From assembly GCA_017301975.1 (NCBI GenBank), contig JAFLEI010000003.1:186724-250723 (forward strand): a stretch of 64,000 nt of DNA. The letters are read 5' to 3'. Made by a program: the position numbers and the translations under genes. Position 1 is the first letter of the stretch. Each line of letters opens with the position of its first letter. The stretch comes from Verrucomicrobiota bacterium. GTDB lineage: Bacteria > Verrucomicrobiota > Verrucomicrobiia > Verrucomicrobiales > Verrucomicrobiaceae. The notes beneath the pieces were generated by a model. It had not been told where the DNA came from, searched no databases, and saw only the letters and a list, made by a program, of their open reading frames with translations. This document shows positions 1 to 7,132 of this stretch, one piece after another.

Positions 1-1
1 G

Positions 2-439
2 AGTCTGGACACAGGCCTGCTCAGTGCGGCAATTTTCTTTGCCACCAACGCGCAGCGGCAGAAGCACGGGCTGCCGATGTTCCGCACCTCCCGTGCGCTG
101 GCGGCGTGTGCCTACGAGCACTCACGAGACATGGCGTTGGAGAAGTTCTTTTCTCATGAGAACCCGAATGATCCGGAGAAACGTACTGCCTGGCAGCGCA
201 TGGAGGCCAAAGGTCTGAAAAGCGGCGAGCGCGCTGAAAACATCGCCATGCGGACATCCAATGGTCTCACCTATCTCGCATTTGCAGACGAGATGGTGAA
301 ATTGTGGATGAATTCTCCAAGCCACCGGGCGACCATCTTGAACCGAAACCTCCTCTTTCTGGGCTGCGGTGTGCATGCCTGCAACTGCCCCAAATTTCAT
401 TTTTACGCCACTCAGAACTTCGCTTCGGTGGTGCCATAG
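2..439 (+). CDS. CAP/SCP-domain secreted protein, 5' truncated
   Basis: The frame is open to the left edge of the window, so the N-terminus is missing; 145 residues remain. The visible part is a CAP (cysteine-rich secretory/YkwD-like) domain. It starts with a helix ending in TNAQRQKHGLP, followed by the HSRDMA and FSHENP segment that carries the first metal-site histidine, then RAENIAM (the usual GENIA box) and WMNSPSHRATIL with the second histidine. Bacterial CAP proteins are exported, and their biochemical role is mostly unknown. The C-terminus has a C-x5-C-x-C cysteine cluster that may form disulfides. It converges with the next gene, with 27 bp between stops. Confidence 0.85.
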   Translation, partial: SLDTGLLSAAIFFATNAQRQKHGLPMFRTSRALAACAYEHSRDMALEKFFSHENPNDPEKRTAWQRMEAKGLKSGERAENIAMRTSNGLTYLAFADEMVKLWMNSPSHRATILNRNLLFLGCGVHACNCPKFHFYATQNFASVVP

Positions 440-466
440 GGAGGCACGGCGGTCCCGTTAGGCTGC

Positions 467-1786
467 TCAGAGACCGCGCACGACTCGAAAGCCCACATAC
501 GCAGCAGGCACATCTCCCGGCAGGTTGAATCGACTCGCGCAGCGGGCTTCAGCAGCCGTATGCCGCCAGCTCCCGCCCCTGACAACGCAGTTTTTACCCT
601 TGTCAGGACCATGGGGGTTGTTGATCAGCGGCACCGGACTCCCGTATTCGGGATCGTAAAAATCCCAGCACCACTCGGACACGTTCCCCGCCATGTCATG
701 GAGACCGAATTCGTTGGGCGGAAAAGAGCCAACAACAGCTGTGTATGGTTTGCTGCTCATCAGAGCGGCCGCTGTTCCTTCACGCTGGCATTTGTCATAC
801 TCGATGCGGGTTGAGCCATGGTAGTTGGCCTGCTCCTGCGTGATCTCGTTGCCGCACGGAAAACGTTTGCCTGAGAGGCCTCCCCGGGCGGCGAACTCCC
901 ATTCGGCCTCGGTGGGCAGCCGGTAACCCTTGGCCTCCCAGTTAACCTGCGGGTTGCCGATGTCCACCATGCCTTTGCGGGCCACGTTCTGCCTGCCGGT
1001 TCCGGTGTAATAACAAGGTGTGAGGCCTTCCTTTTCGCTGAGAGCGTTGCACCATTTCACTGCATCTGCCCAAGAGATGCCATAGACTGGATGGTTGTGT
1101 GCTTTGCCCGAGCCTGCAGGGAGGTCGGAATAGCCGTGGTCCCGGCCCCAAAGCATGACGCTGTCCCATAGCTCCAAGGTTACTTCGTATCTGGCAATCG
1201 CGAAGGGTGCCAGTTTGACTTGATGAGTCCGCGCATCCTTTAAGTCATCCATGGGATCTCCCATGGAGTAGGTGCCTCCCTTGAGCGTCACATACTGGGT
1301 CTCGGGTTTTACGACAGGAGCAGCTGCCCGTGGCTTGGCTGTCAGGCGGGGCTGAGGTGCAGGGAGCTGAGGTGCAGGGAGCCGAGGTGCAGCGAGCTGA
1401 GGCGCAGGGAGCTGAGGTGCAGCGAGCTGAGGTGCAGCGAGCTGAGGCGCAGCGAGCTGAGGCGCAGGGAGCTGAGGCGCAGGGAGCTGAGGTGCAGGGA
1501 GCTGAGGCGCAGGGAGCTGAGGTGCAGGGAGCTGAGGCGCAGCGAGCTGGGGCGCAGGGAGCCGGTGGTTGAGTCCGAGAAGATATCCTGAAACGGCGGA
1601 GATGAGAAACCCCGCTGCAACGAGCCCCTTGTGCAAAGACTTGGTGCGCCGGTTGCGCTGCGAAGGGCGGCTGTAGAACGGCCTCTCGTCGCCCTGAATC
1701 CCGTCCGTCAGCGCAGCGGGTTCGGATGCCTGCTCGTCGTTTCCTGCCAGGACTGTCCTATGTGGCGAACTCTTGCCCTGCCTCAT
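467..1786 (-). CDS. Membrane-anchored formylglycine-generating-enzyme (SUMF1)-like protein
   Basis: The start at 1786 is preferred for an AAGG ribosome-binding motif a few bases upstream; an in-frame ATG at 1843 lacks one. The 439-residue product has a basic cytoplasmic stretch, one membrane helix at about residues 54-72, then 14 pentapeptides of the form L(P/A)APQ (about 76-145) as a rigid stalk. A C-terminal FGE-sulfatase domain follows, with YVTLKGGTYSMGD, YEVT, GISWADAVKWCNALS, RLPTEAEWEFAARGG, GNVSEWCWD, VVRGGSW and GFRVVR. True sulfatase activators use cysteines in this fold, but most bacterial relatives have unknown roles, so activity is not assigned. The domain should face the periplasm. 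Confidence 0.85.
   Translation of the reverse strand: MRQGKSSPHRTVLAGNDEQASEPAALTDGIQGDERPFYSRPSQRNRRTKSLHKGLVAAGFLISAVSGYLLGLNHRLPAPQLAAPQLPAPQLPAPQLPAPQLPAPQLPAPQLAAPQLAAPQLAAPQLPAPQLAAPRLPAPQLPAPQPRLTAKPRAAAPVVKPETQYVTLKGGTYSMGDPMDDLKDARTHQVKLAPFAIARYEVTLELWDSVMLWGRDHGYSDLPAGSGKAHNHPVYGISWADAVKWCNALSEKEGLTPCYYTGTGRQNVARKGMVDIGNPQVNWEAKGYRLPTEAEWEFAARGGLSGKRFPCGNEITQEQANYHGSTRIEYDKCQREGTAAALMSSKPYTAVVGSFPPNEFGLHDMAGNVSEWCWDFYDPEYGSPVPLINNPHGPDKGKNCVVRGGSWRHTAAEARCASRFNLPGDVPAAYVGFRVVRGL
1352..1561 (-). repeat. 15-bp tandem repeat encoding L(P/A)APQ pentapeptides
   Basis: About 14 in-frame 15-bp units lie inside the FGE-like gene. They vary mainly at the codon that gives Pro or Ala and at one unit that gives APR. 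The units encode a Pro/Ala/Gln/Leu stalk between the membrane helix and the catalytic-type domain. Copy number is likely to change by slippage. Confidence 0.9.
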
Positions 1787-1843
1787 CGCCTTGCCCGCTT
1801 TTTGAAGCGAAAGAAAAATGGTGGCATCGTTTCGGAATAACAT

Positions 1844-2092
1844 GGGGACTCGGGGGGCGGCCTATGAAAACGGCTGATTCAGCAGTTTTCAGTGCATGAA
1901 AAAAACGAATACAAACATTCTTGTCCTCCAAACCTTTTTGAACGGTCCGGAGTAAAAAAGAGGATGAGTCAGGGACGCCGTCATTTCCAGAAGGAAAGCG
2001 GCGGGCCATCGCAGTTGAATTAATATTTAGCGCGCCTGCTTCGGGTTGCGAGGTGGCACGACGTTTCACTCAGCGAACTGTTCGCCGTCGCA
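1844..2092. other. Intergenic stretch with no supported gene
   Basis: This lies between the upstream end of the FGE-like gene and the stop of dxs. I see AT-rich patches and short poly-A or poly-T runs but no convincing open frame, hairpin terminator or RNA gene. It probably holds the FGE-like gene's promoter (minus strand). Confidence 0.4.
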
Positions 2093-3985
2093 TCACTTCT
2101 GGCCCAAAGCACCAAGCACTTTCGCGACGGTATTTTCGACGCTGAGCCCGTGCTTTTTACGCAGGACTGAAGGGGTGCCGTGCTCGATGAACTGGTCGGG
2201 CCATCCGATGCGGACGACCGGGGTGTGGATCCCGGCGTCGCAAAGCTCTTCGATGACTCCCGCGCCGAAACCGTTGCGAAGCACATGGTCTTCAAGCGTG
2301 CAGACGACCTTCACCTTCTTGGCGAAAGAGGAGATGCATTGCATGTCGAGCGGTTTGATCCAACGCGGATTGATGAGGGCGACAGAGAGTCCTTTGGCTT
2401 CGAGTTCTGTCTTGGCTGCTTCGGCGACGGGGAACATGTCACCGAGGGCAATGAGAGCGACATCGCTGCCATCGGCAACGACTTCGGCCTTGCCGATTTC
2501 AAGACGGACGGGCTTGTCTTTGGGCAGGATGCCGGGGCCGTTGCCGCGGGGGTAACGGATGGCGATGGGGCCGCTCTCGTAGCAGGCCATGGTCCACAGC
2601 ATGTCCACAAATTCGTCTTCATTGCGCGGCTGCATGTGAACGATGCCCGGGATGCCACGGAGGTAGGCGATGTCGAAAAGACCATGGTGCGTGGGGCCGT
2701 CATCACCGCTGAGACCGCCGCGATCCATGCACAGGCGCACCGGGAGATTTTGGACGGCCATGTCATGCACGATCATGTCGAACGCACGCTGCATGAAAGT
2801 GGAGTAAATCGTGAGGAAGGGCTTCAGGCCACGGGTGGCGAGGCCGCAGGCAAAGAGTGCGGCATGCTCTTCGGCAATGCCCACGTCGAAATAGCGCTCT
2901 GGGATCTCTTTTTTGAAGACGCTCAAGCCTGTGCCACCGGGCATGGCTCCGGTGATGGCCACGATATTTTTGTCGGCCTTGGCGAAGTCCGTGACGCTGC
3001 GGGCAAAGACCTGGGAATAAGTGGGCTTGTCGCTGCTGGGAGTTTCGCCTGTCTCGATGGTGTATTTGCCGAGACCGTGGAATTTGCCGGGATCGTTGAG
3101 GGCAGGGGTGTATCCGCGGCCTTTTTCGGTGATGATGTGCAGGATCACCGGCTCATCCTGAGTTTTGAGGAACTCGAAGGTCTGGATGAGCAGAGGGATG
3201 TTGTGCCCGTCAATGGGGCCGTAGTAGCGGATGCCGAACTCGTCGAAAAGGGAGCTGCGATTGGACGGGGTCTGGCTCTGCGGAAGAAGGATGTTTTTGG
3301 CGTGGTCTTCGACCTTCTTGACGATGCGGCGCGCATCTTCACCGAGCATGAACTCCAGCAGCTTGCCGGCCTTCTGATGCAGATTCGCGTACGCAGGGTG
3401 CGTGGCGATGGAATTGAAGTACTTCGCAATGGCACCGACATTGCGGTCGATGGACCATTCATTGTCGTTGAGCACGACGATGAGGCGCTTGGTGTGCGCA
3501 GCGACATTGTTCATCGCTTCAAACACGGGGCCGCAGGTGAAGGCGGCGTCTCCAGCCACGCAGATGACGTTCTCATCAGTCCCTGCGAGATCACGACCCG
3601 TGGCCATGCCGAGGGCGGCGGAAAGGGCGGTGCCCGCGTGGCCTGCTCCATAGCAGTCGTGTTCACTCTCGGTGCGGAGGAGGAAGCCGTTCAGACCGTC
3701 ATGCTGGCGGATGGTGTGGATGCGGTCCCAGCGGCCAGTAAGCATCTTATGAACGTAGCCCTGATGGGCGACATCAAAGACGAAGCGATCCTTAGGGGTG
3801 TCGAAAACCCGGTGCAGGGCGATGCTGAGCTCCACGACTCCAAGATTCGGGCCCAGATGGCCGCCGGTCTGGCTGAGTGTCTCGATGAGTGTCTGACGGA
3901 TTTTCTCCGCAAGTTCGGGCAGTTTCTCCAGCGGCAGGGCTTTGAGGTCGGCAGGGGAGTTGATGGCAGGCAGTTGGGTGTCCAC
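2093..3985 (-). CDS. dxs: 1-deoxy-D-xylulose-5-phosphate synthase
   Basis: This enzyme condenses pyruvate and glyceraldehyde 3-phosphate with thiamine diphosphate to give DXP, the entry step of the MEP isoprenoid pathway; it is cytosolic. Motifs in order are GGHLGPNLGVVELS, HQGYVHKMLTG, the thiamine-binding GDAAFTCG...NDNEWSID segment (Ala where GDG is usual), and DRGGLSGDDGPTHHG in the C-terminal half. The frame runs open upstream into xseB, but the GTG at 3985, four bases after the xseB stop, gives 630 residues starting VDTQLPAINSP, matching usual family length. An ATG at 4096 would add 37 residues that look like out-of-frame xseB. Likely co-transcribed with xseB. Confidence 0.95.
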   Translation of the reverse strand: MDTQLPAINSPADLKALPLEKLPELAEKIRQTLIETLSQTGGHLGPNLGVVELSIALHRVFDTPKDRFVFDVAHQGYVHKMLTGRWDRIHTIRQHDGLNGFLLRTESEHDCYGAGHAGTALSAALGMATGRDLAGTDENVICVAGDAAFTCGPVFEAMNNVAAHTKRLIVVLNDNEWSIDRNVGAIAKYFNSIATHPAYANLHQKAGKLLEFMLGEDARRIVKKVEDHAKNILLPQSQTPSNRSSLFDEFGIRYYGPIDGHNIPLLIQTFEFLKTQDEPVILHIITEKGRGYTPALNDPGKFHGLGKYTIETGETPSSDKPTYSQVFARSVTDFAKADKNIVAITGAMPGGTGLSVFKKEIPERYFDVGIAEEHAALFACGLATRGLKPFLTIYSTFMQRAFDMIVHDMAVQNLPVRLCMDRGGLSGDDGPTHHGLFDIAYLRGIPGIVHMQPRNEDEFVDMLWTMACYESGPIAIRYPRGNGPGILPKDKPVRLEIGKAEVVADGSDVALIALGDMFPVAEAAKTELEAKGLSVALINPRWIKPLDMQCISSFAKKVKVVCTLEDHVLRNGFGAGVIEELCDAGIHTPVVRIGWPDQFIEHGTPSVLRKKHGLSVENTVAKVLGALGQK

Positions 3986-3989
3986 AGGT

Positions 3990-4337
3990 CTAAAAAAGTC
4001 GAATTTCGCCACCTTCAGCCTCGGCGGATTTGCGGCGGCGGGCTGGGGCGCGGAGTTTGTCGGTGTCTTCGGCGCTCTCGTCGTTATCAGCGGCATCGTC
4101 AAATGAACTGAGCGACGCTTTGCCACCTTCAAGATCGGCACTGATGACATCCACACGGCGGCGGGCGCCATCGATACGTTGACGGCAAAGCTTGAGGAGC
4201 CGTACTCCGTCTTCGTAGCTGGAAATCATTTCCTCCAGAGAGAGCTGGCCGTCTTCCATGCCGGCCACGATCTCATCCAAGCGCTGCATGGCGTCTTCAA
4301 AGGAGGGTTCGTCTGTCTTGGGGCTGGGTTTGCTCAT
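3990..4337 (-). CDS. xseB: Exodeoxyribonuclease VII small subunit
   Basis: The N-terminal 70 residues match XseB: SFEDAMQRLDEIVAGMEDGQLSLEE, followed by a second helix ending in RLLKLCRQRI. XseB partners XseA to cut single-stranded DNA into oligonucleotides. The protein is 115 residues, longer than the usual 70-85, because of a C-terminal tail of about 40 residues that is first acidic (DDAADNDESAEDTD) and then basic (RARRRKSAEAEG-like). xseA is not in the window. It lies directly upstream of dxs, an arrangement common in bacteria. Confidence 0.92.
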   Translation of the reverse strand: MSKPSPKTDEPSFEDAMQRLDEIVAGMEDGQLSLEEMISSYEDGVRLLKLCRQRIDGARRRVDVISADLEGGKASLSSFDDAADNDESAEDTDKLRAPARRRKSAEAEGGEIRLF

Positions 4338-4586
4338 GATTCGATCACTCGCCAGGGAGGCTCGGAAGGGCGGTTATTATCCGGGCTTCAAAGGAGGTCG
4401 CAAGCAGGAAAAGCCGTGCATGCGAGGCAACTTGGAAACTAGGAGCGAGCAATGGATCTCAAAATGGCGGTTTTCGGGTGAGATGGTGTCAGCCTGAGGG
4501 GGACGCACTGGATCTTCGACCCCCCAATGGGCCAAATCATAACCCGTCCGCAAAGGTTACAATTCCTATAATTATTGAATTTATAT

Positions 4587-4613
4587 TTAGCCGGGCTAAG
4601 CTAATGTTTAGCC
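4587..4613 (+). promoter_or_regulatory. TTAGCC/GGCTAA inverted repeats before the PEP-CTERM gene
   Basis: TTAGCC-G-GGCTAA forms a perfect palindrome at 4587-4599, and a second TTAGCC at 4608-4613 abuts the GTG start of the next gene, so the centre GGCTAA can pair with either copy. The region upstream (4560-4590) is strongly AT-rich and promoter-like. No Shine-Dalgarno is visible. An operator or a translational hairpin is possible; neither is proven. Confidence 0.35.
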
Positions 4614-5702
4614 GTGACGATCCTCAAACGCAGACTTTACCTCTATGCAGGCATCTTGGGAGCCTTGTGCTGGTCCAGTGACGCTTGTGCATATCTGGGC
4701 AGTTTCGAGGAGGAAGACGGTTACAGGGTCCCCATGAACGGCCAAATTTTGGCCGGATACCTAGCAGGGGACGCCCAGTTTTATCTCAATAACAACTCCA
4801 GCAACGGATACACGGGAGTGGTGCCGCTGGGGGCCTACCCCAATTCGTTGGGAGACGGAACGAACGGGCCGGATGTCACACGATACAATGCGGGGCAGTT
4901 TGGCACGAACAGCTCTGGCCCTGGAGGTGGGGCGGCGGACATCGCGGACGGATCAGGCCTCTGGCAGGTGCTTTCTGGAGGCAGGCTGTACGAAGATGCC
5001 ACTGCTCCCTACTACTATGGGAGCCAATATGACCGAAATCAGATCGTCGCCTATCGCAACACGATGCCACACACGGGTTCGCAGACGCTCAACCTGATGG
5101 CTTCGGATGAAAACCTCAGCTATCGCTACAGCATGGACGCCCGCGATTACGGCGGCATTGTCCCTGCCAGTACCGCAGGTTTGCAGGTGCAGATGTCGTT
5201 TTGGGTCAAGCCCTCGGACTGGGATGATCCGGATACCGGCAATATCATGGGGCTGTCGCTGCTTGATGCGGCCAGTCAGTCCGTCTTTGAAGTGGGATAT
5301 ACCGGGGACAATTTTCTGCAATATCGCCTGACAGGCGGAAGCTGGCAGACCACGGCCTATCAATTGGGCACCTTGGGCTGGTCAGAAATCACCCTGGCAG
5401 TCGATACACTGAACCATTCCGCCAGTCTCGGCATAAGCGCGTACAATGACGGGAACTCACTGCTGGGTAGCAGCATCGATGTGCTCAGCAGCCAGAGTCT
5501 TGGGGTGGTCAGCGGCGCGATCACCGGACTGCAGTGGGACTTACGCGGAGGCACCCTGGACAATGGGGCTGTCAGCTACATCCAGAGCTTTGATGACTTC
5601 AATTTTTCCATCACATCCGTCACACCCGTGCCCGAGCCGGGCTGCGTGCTGCTGCTGACCCTGGCAGCGATTCTGCTGCATGCCCCGCGCAGACGTGCAT
5701 GA
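4614..5702 (+). CDS. PEP-CTERM sorting-domain protein
   Basis: A 362-residue exported protein starting at GTG 4614. It has an N-terminal signal peptide (basic KRR, hydrophobic core, cleavage near DACAYLG). The C-terminus is a classic PEP-CTERM signal: VPEPG, a hydrophobic helix (about residues 341-356) and the basic tail PRRRA, recognised by exosortase. The body is rich in Gly, Ser, Tyr and Asn, with a likely beta-sandwich (FWVKPSDWDDPDTG, LSLLDAASQSVFEVGYTG) similar to concanavalin-like lectin folds. Exosortase and exopolysaccharide genes are not in the window. A role in surface or extracellular matrix is inferred from the sorting signal only. Confidence 0.85.
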   Translation: MTILKRRLYLYAGILGALCWSSDACAYLGSFEEEDGYRVPMNGQILAGYLAGDAQFYLNNNSSNGYTGVVPLGAYPNSLGDGTNGPDVTRYNAGQFGTNSSGPGGGAADIADGSGLWQVLSGGRLYEDATAPYYYGSQYDRNQIVAYRNTMPHTGSQTLNLMASDENLSYRYSMDARDYGGIVPASTAGLQVQMSFWVKPSDWDDPDTGNIMGLSLLDAASQSVFEVGYTGDNFLQYRLTGGSWQTTAYQLGTLGWSEITLAVDTLNHSASLGISAYNDGNSLLGSSIDVLSSQSLGVVSGAITGLQWDLRGGTLDNGAVSYIQSFDDFNFSITSVTPVPEPGCVLLLTLAAILLHAPRRRA

Positions 5703-5733
5703 GGCGGAGGCCTCTTGTCCGGAACAAGGAAGC

Positions 5734-5763
5734 AAAAAAAACACCCGGTCTTGCGACCGGGTG
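5734..5763 (-). terminator. Intrinsic terminator for the DUF1501 gene
   Basis: On the minus strand, CACCCGGTC, loop GCAA and GACCGGGTG form a perfect 9-bp stem followed by eight T residues. It lies between the convergent PEP-CTERM and DUF1501 genes. The T tract points to termination of the leftward transcript. Confidence 0.88.
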
Positions 5764-5794
5764 CTTCTCATTGAGGAGATGATCCTGCGCTTGG

Positions 5795-7090
5795 TTACGC
5801 GAAGATGTCGAGGACAGGAACGCCCTTGTCGCCGACCGTGAACGGACGGTTGGAGGGGGACATGACCACTTCATCCACAGGCAGACCCATGGCATGGCCG
5901 ATGGTGGCCTGGAAGTCCTGCGGTGTGCACTGCTTGTCAGCCACACGGCGGCCTTCCTTGTCAGTGGAGCCATAGACGAAGCCACCCTTGACGCCGCCGC
6001 CTGCGAAGACGGTGGAGTAAGCGAGCGGGTAGTGGTCACGGCCATCGTTTTCGTTGATGTCCGGTGTGCGGCCGAATTCGGAACCCATGACGATCATCGT
6101 GGATTCAAACAAGCCATTGGAAATCAGGTCTTCGATCAGAGCGGCGAAGACTGTGTCCATGGTGGCCGCAGTCGTGCCAAGAGCGGTGTCGATGGTGTTG
6201 TGCATGTCCCAGCCACCTGATTGAACTTCCACAAAACGAACACCGGACTGCACCAGACGACGGGCAAGAAGGGCGCCCTGGCCGAAGTTGCCACGGCCAT
6301 ACTTGTCACGCACGGCCTGAGGCTCCTGGCTGAGATCGAAGGCCTTGAGGTCTTCGCTCTTCATGAGCTTCACGGTTTCGTCATAGAACTCCGAATAGGA
6401 CTTAACATCGTCCGACTGGAATTTTTTGCGGAAGGAAGTGTCGAATTCGTCGGTCAGGGACAGGCGCTTCTTGAACTGGTCTTCCGAAGTGGTGGGTTTG
6501 ATGTTTTGCAGGCCGGTCTCAGGATTGGAGATCGGGATGGGACTCATCGTGGTGGGGAAGAAACCTGCGCCAGGGAAGGCATTGCCACTGTTGACGACCA
6601 CGCTGTCTGGAAGGGTTGGTCCCTTGATACGACCCAGGAAATGGGAGGCCCAGGCGCCGATGCAAGGATGAACAATCGTGCCACGCGGCTCATAGCCGGT
6701 CTTCATGACATAAGTGCCCTGATCATGCACACCGGTCTTGGAGCTCATCGAACGAATGATCGAGAACTTGTTGGCGATCTTGGCCATCTTTTCCATGGTG
6801 CCGCCGAGGCGGTCCATGTTGCCGGAGCCGGCATTCGCCTTGATGGGGTCAGTCGGCCCTTTGGTGGGGCCGTCTTTGGGATCCCAGGTGTCAATGTGGG
6901 TCATGCCGCCGCCCATCCAAAGGAAGATGACATTCTTGGCCTTGCCGAAGCCGGGGGTGCCTGCACCGGTGGTGCCGGCGGCCGCCAGATTCAGAGAGGG
7001 CATGACCGTGACACCGAGCGCGGCCTGGGCCGTGCGCATCATAAAGTCACGACGAGCGATGGGATTGAGTTTGTTGTATTCGGATTTCAT
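5795..7090 (-). CDS. DUF1501 domain-containing exported protein
   Basis: A 431-residue protein with a twin-arginine-like signal (IARRDFMMRTAQAALG) and the DUF1501 alkaline-phosphatase-superfamily fold: KNVIFLWMGGGMTHIDTWDPK near the N-terminus, MSSKTGVHDQGTY in the middle, and GSEFGRTPDINENDGRDHYP with GGVKGGFVYGSTD towards the end. DUF1501 proteins are abundant in Planctomycetes and Verrucomicrobia, often with secreted sulfatases and cytochromes. The substrate is not known. It lies 42 bp downstream of a DUF1549/DUF1553 gene, the standard pairing, so both very likely form an operon and act together in the periplasm. Confidence 0.93.
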   Translation of the reverse strand: MKSEYNKLNPIARRDFMMRTAQAALGVTVMPSLNLAAAGTTGAGTPGFGKAKNVIFLWMGGGMTHIDTWDPKDGPTKGPTDPIKANAGSGNMDRLGGTMEKMAKIANKFSIIRSMSSKTGVHDQGTYVMKTGYEPRGTIVHPCIGAWASHFLGRIKGPTLPDSVVVNSGNAFPGAGFFPTTMSPIPISNPETGLQNIKPTTSEDQFKKRLSLTDEFDTSFRKKFQSDDVKSYSEFYDETVKLMKSEDLKAFDLSQEPQAVRDKYGRGNFGQGALLARRLVQSGVRFVEVQSGGWDMHNTIDTALGTTAATMDTVFAALIEDLISNGLFESTMIVMGSEFGRTPDINENDGRDHYPLAYSTVFAGGGVKGGFVYGSTDKEGRRVADKQCTPQDFQATIGHAMGLPVDEVVMSPSNRPFTVGDKGVPVLDIFA

Positions 7091-7132
7091 AAAATGAAGT
7101 TTAGCGCGTTACGTGTTGTGGATGAGCTGCAA

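Noticed and set aside
1352..1561. CRISPR-like periodic repeat
   Set aside because: Units are 15 bp, contiguous, without spacers and in frame with a protein; this is a coding tandem repeat.
2180..4111. Long plus-strand open frame opposite dxs
   Set aside because: It mirrors dxs codon for codon; the dxs motifs on the minus strand are unmistakable and the plus frame has no recognisable motif.
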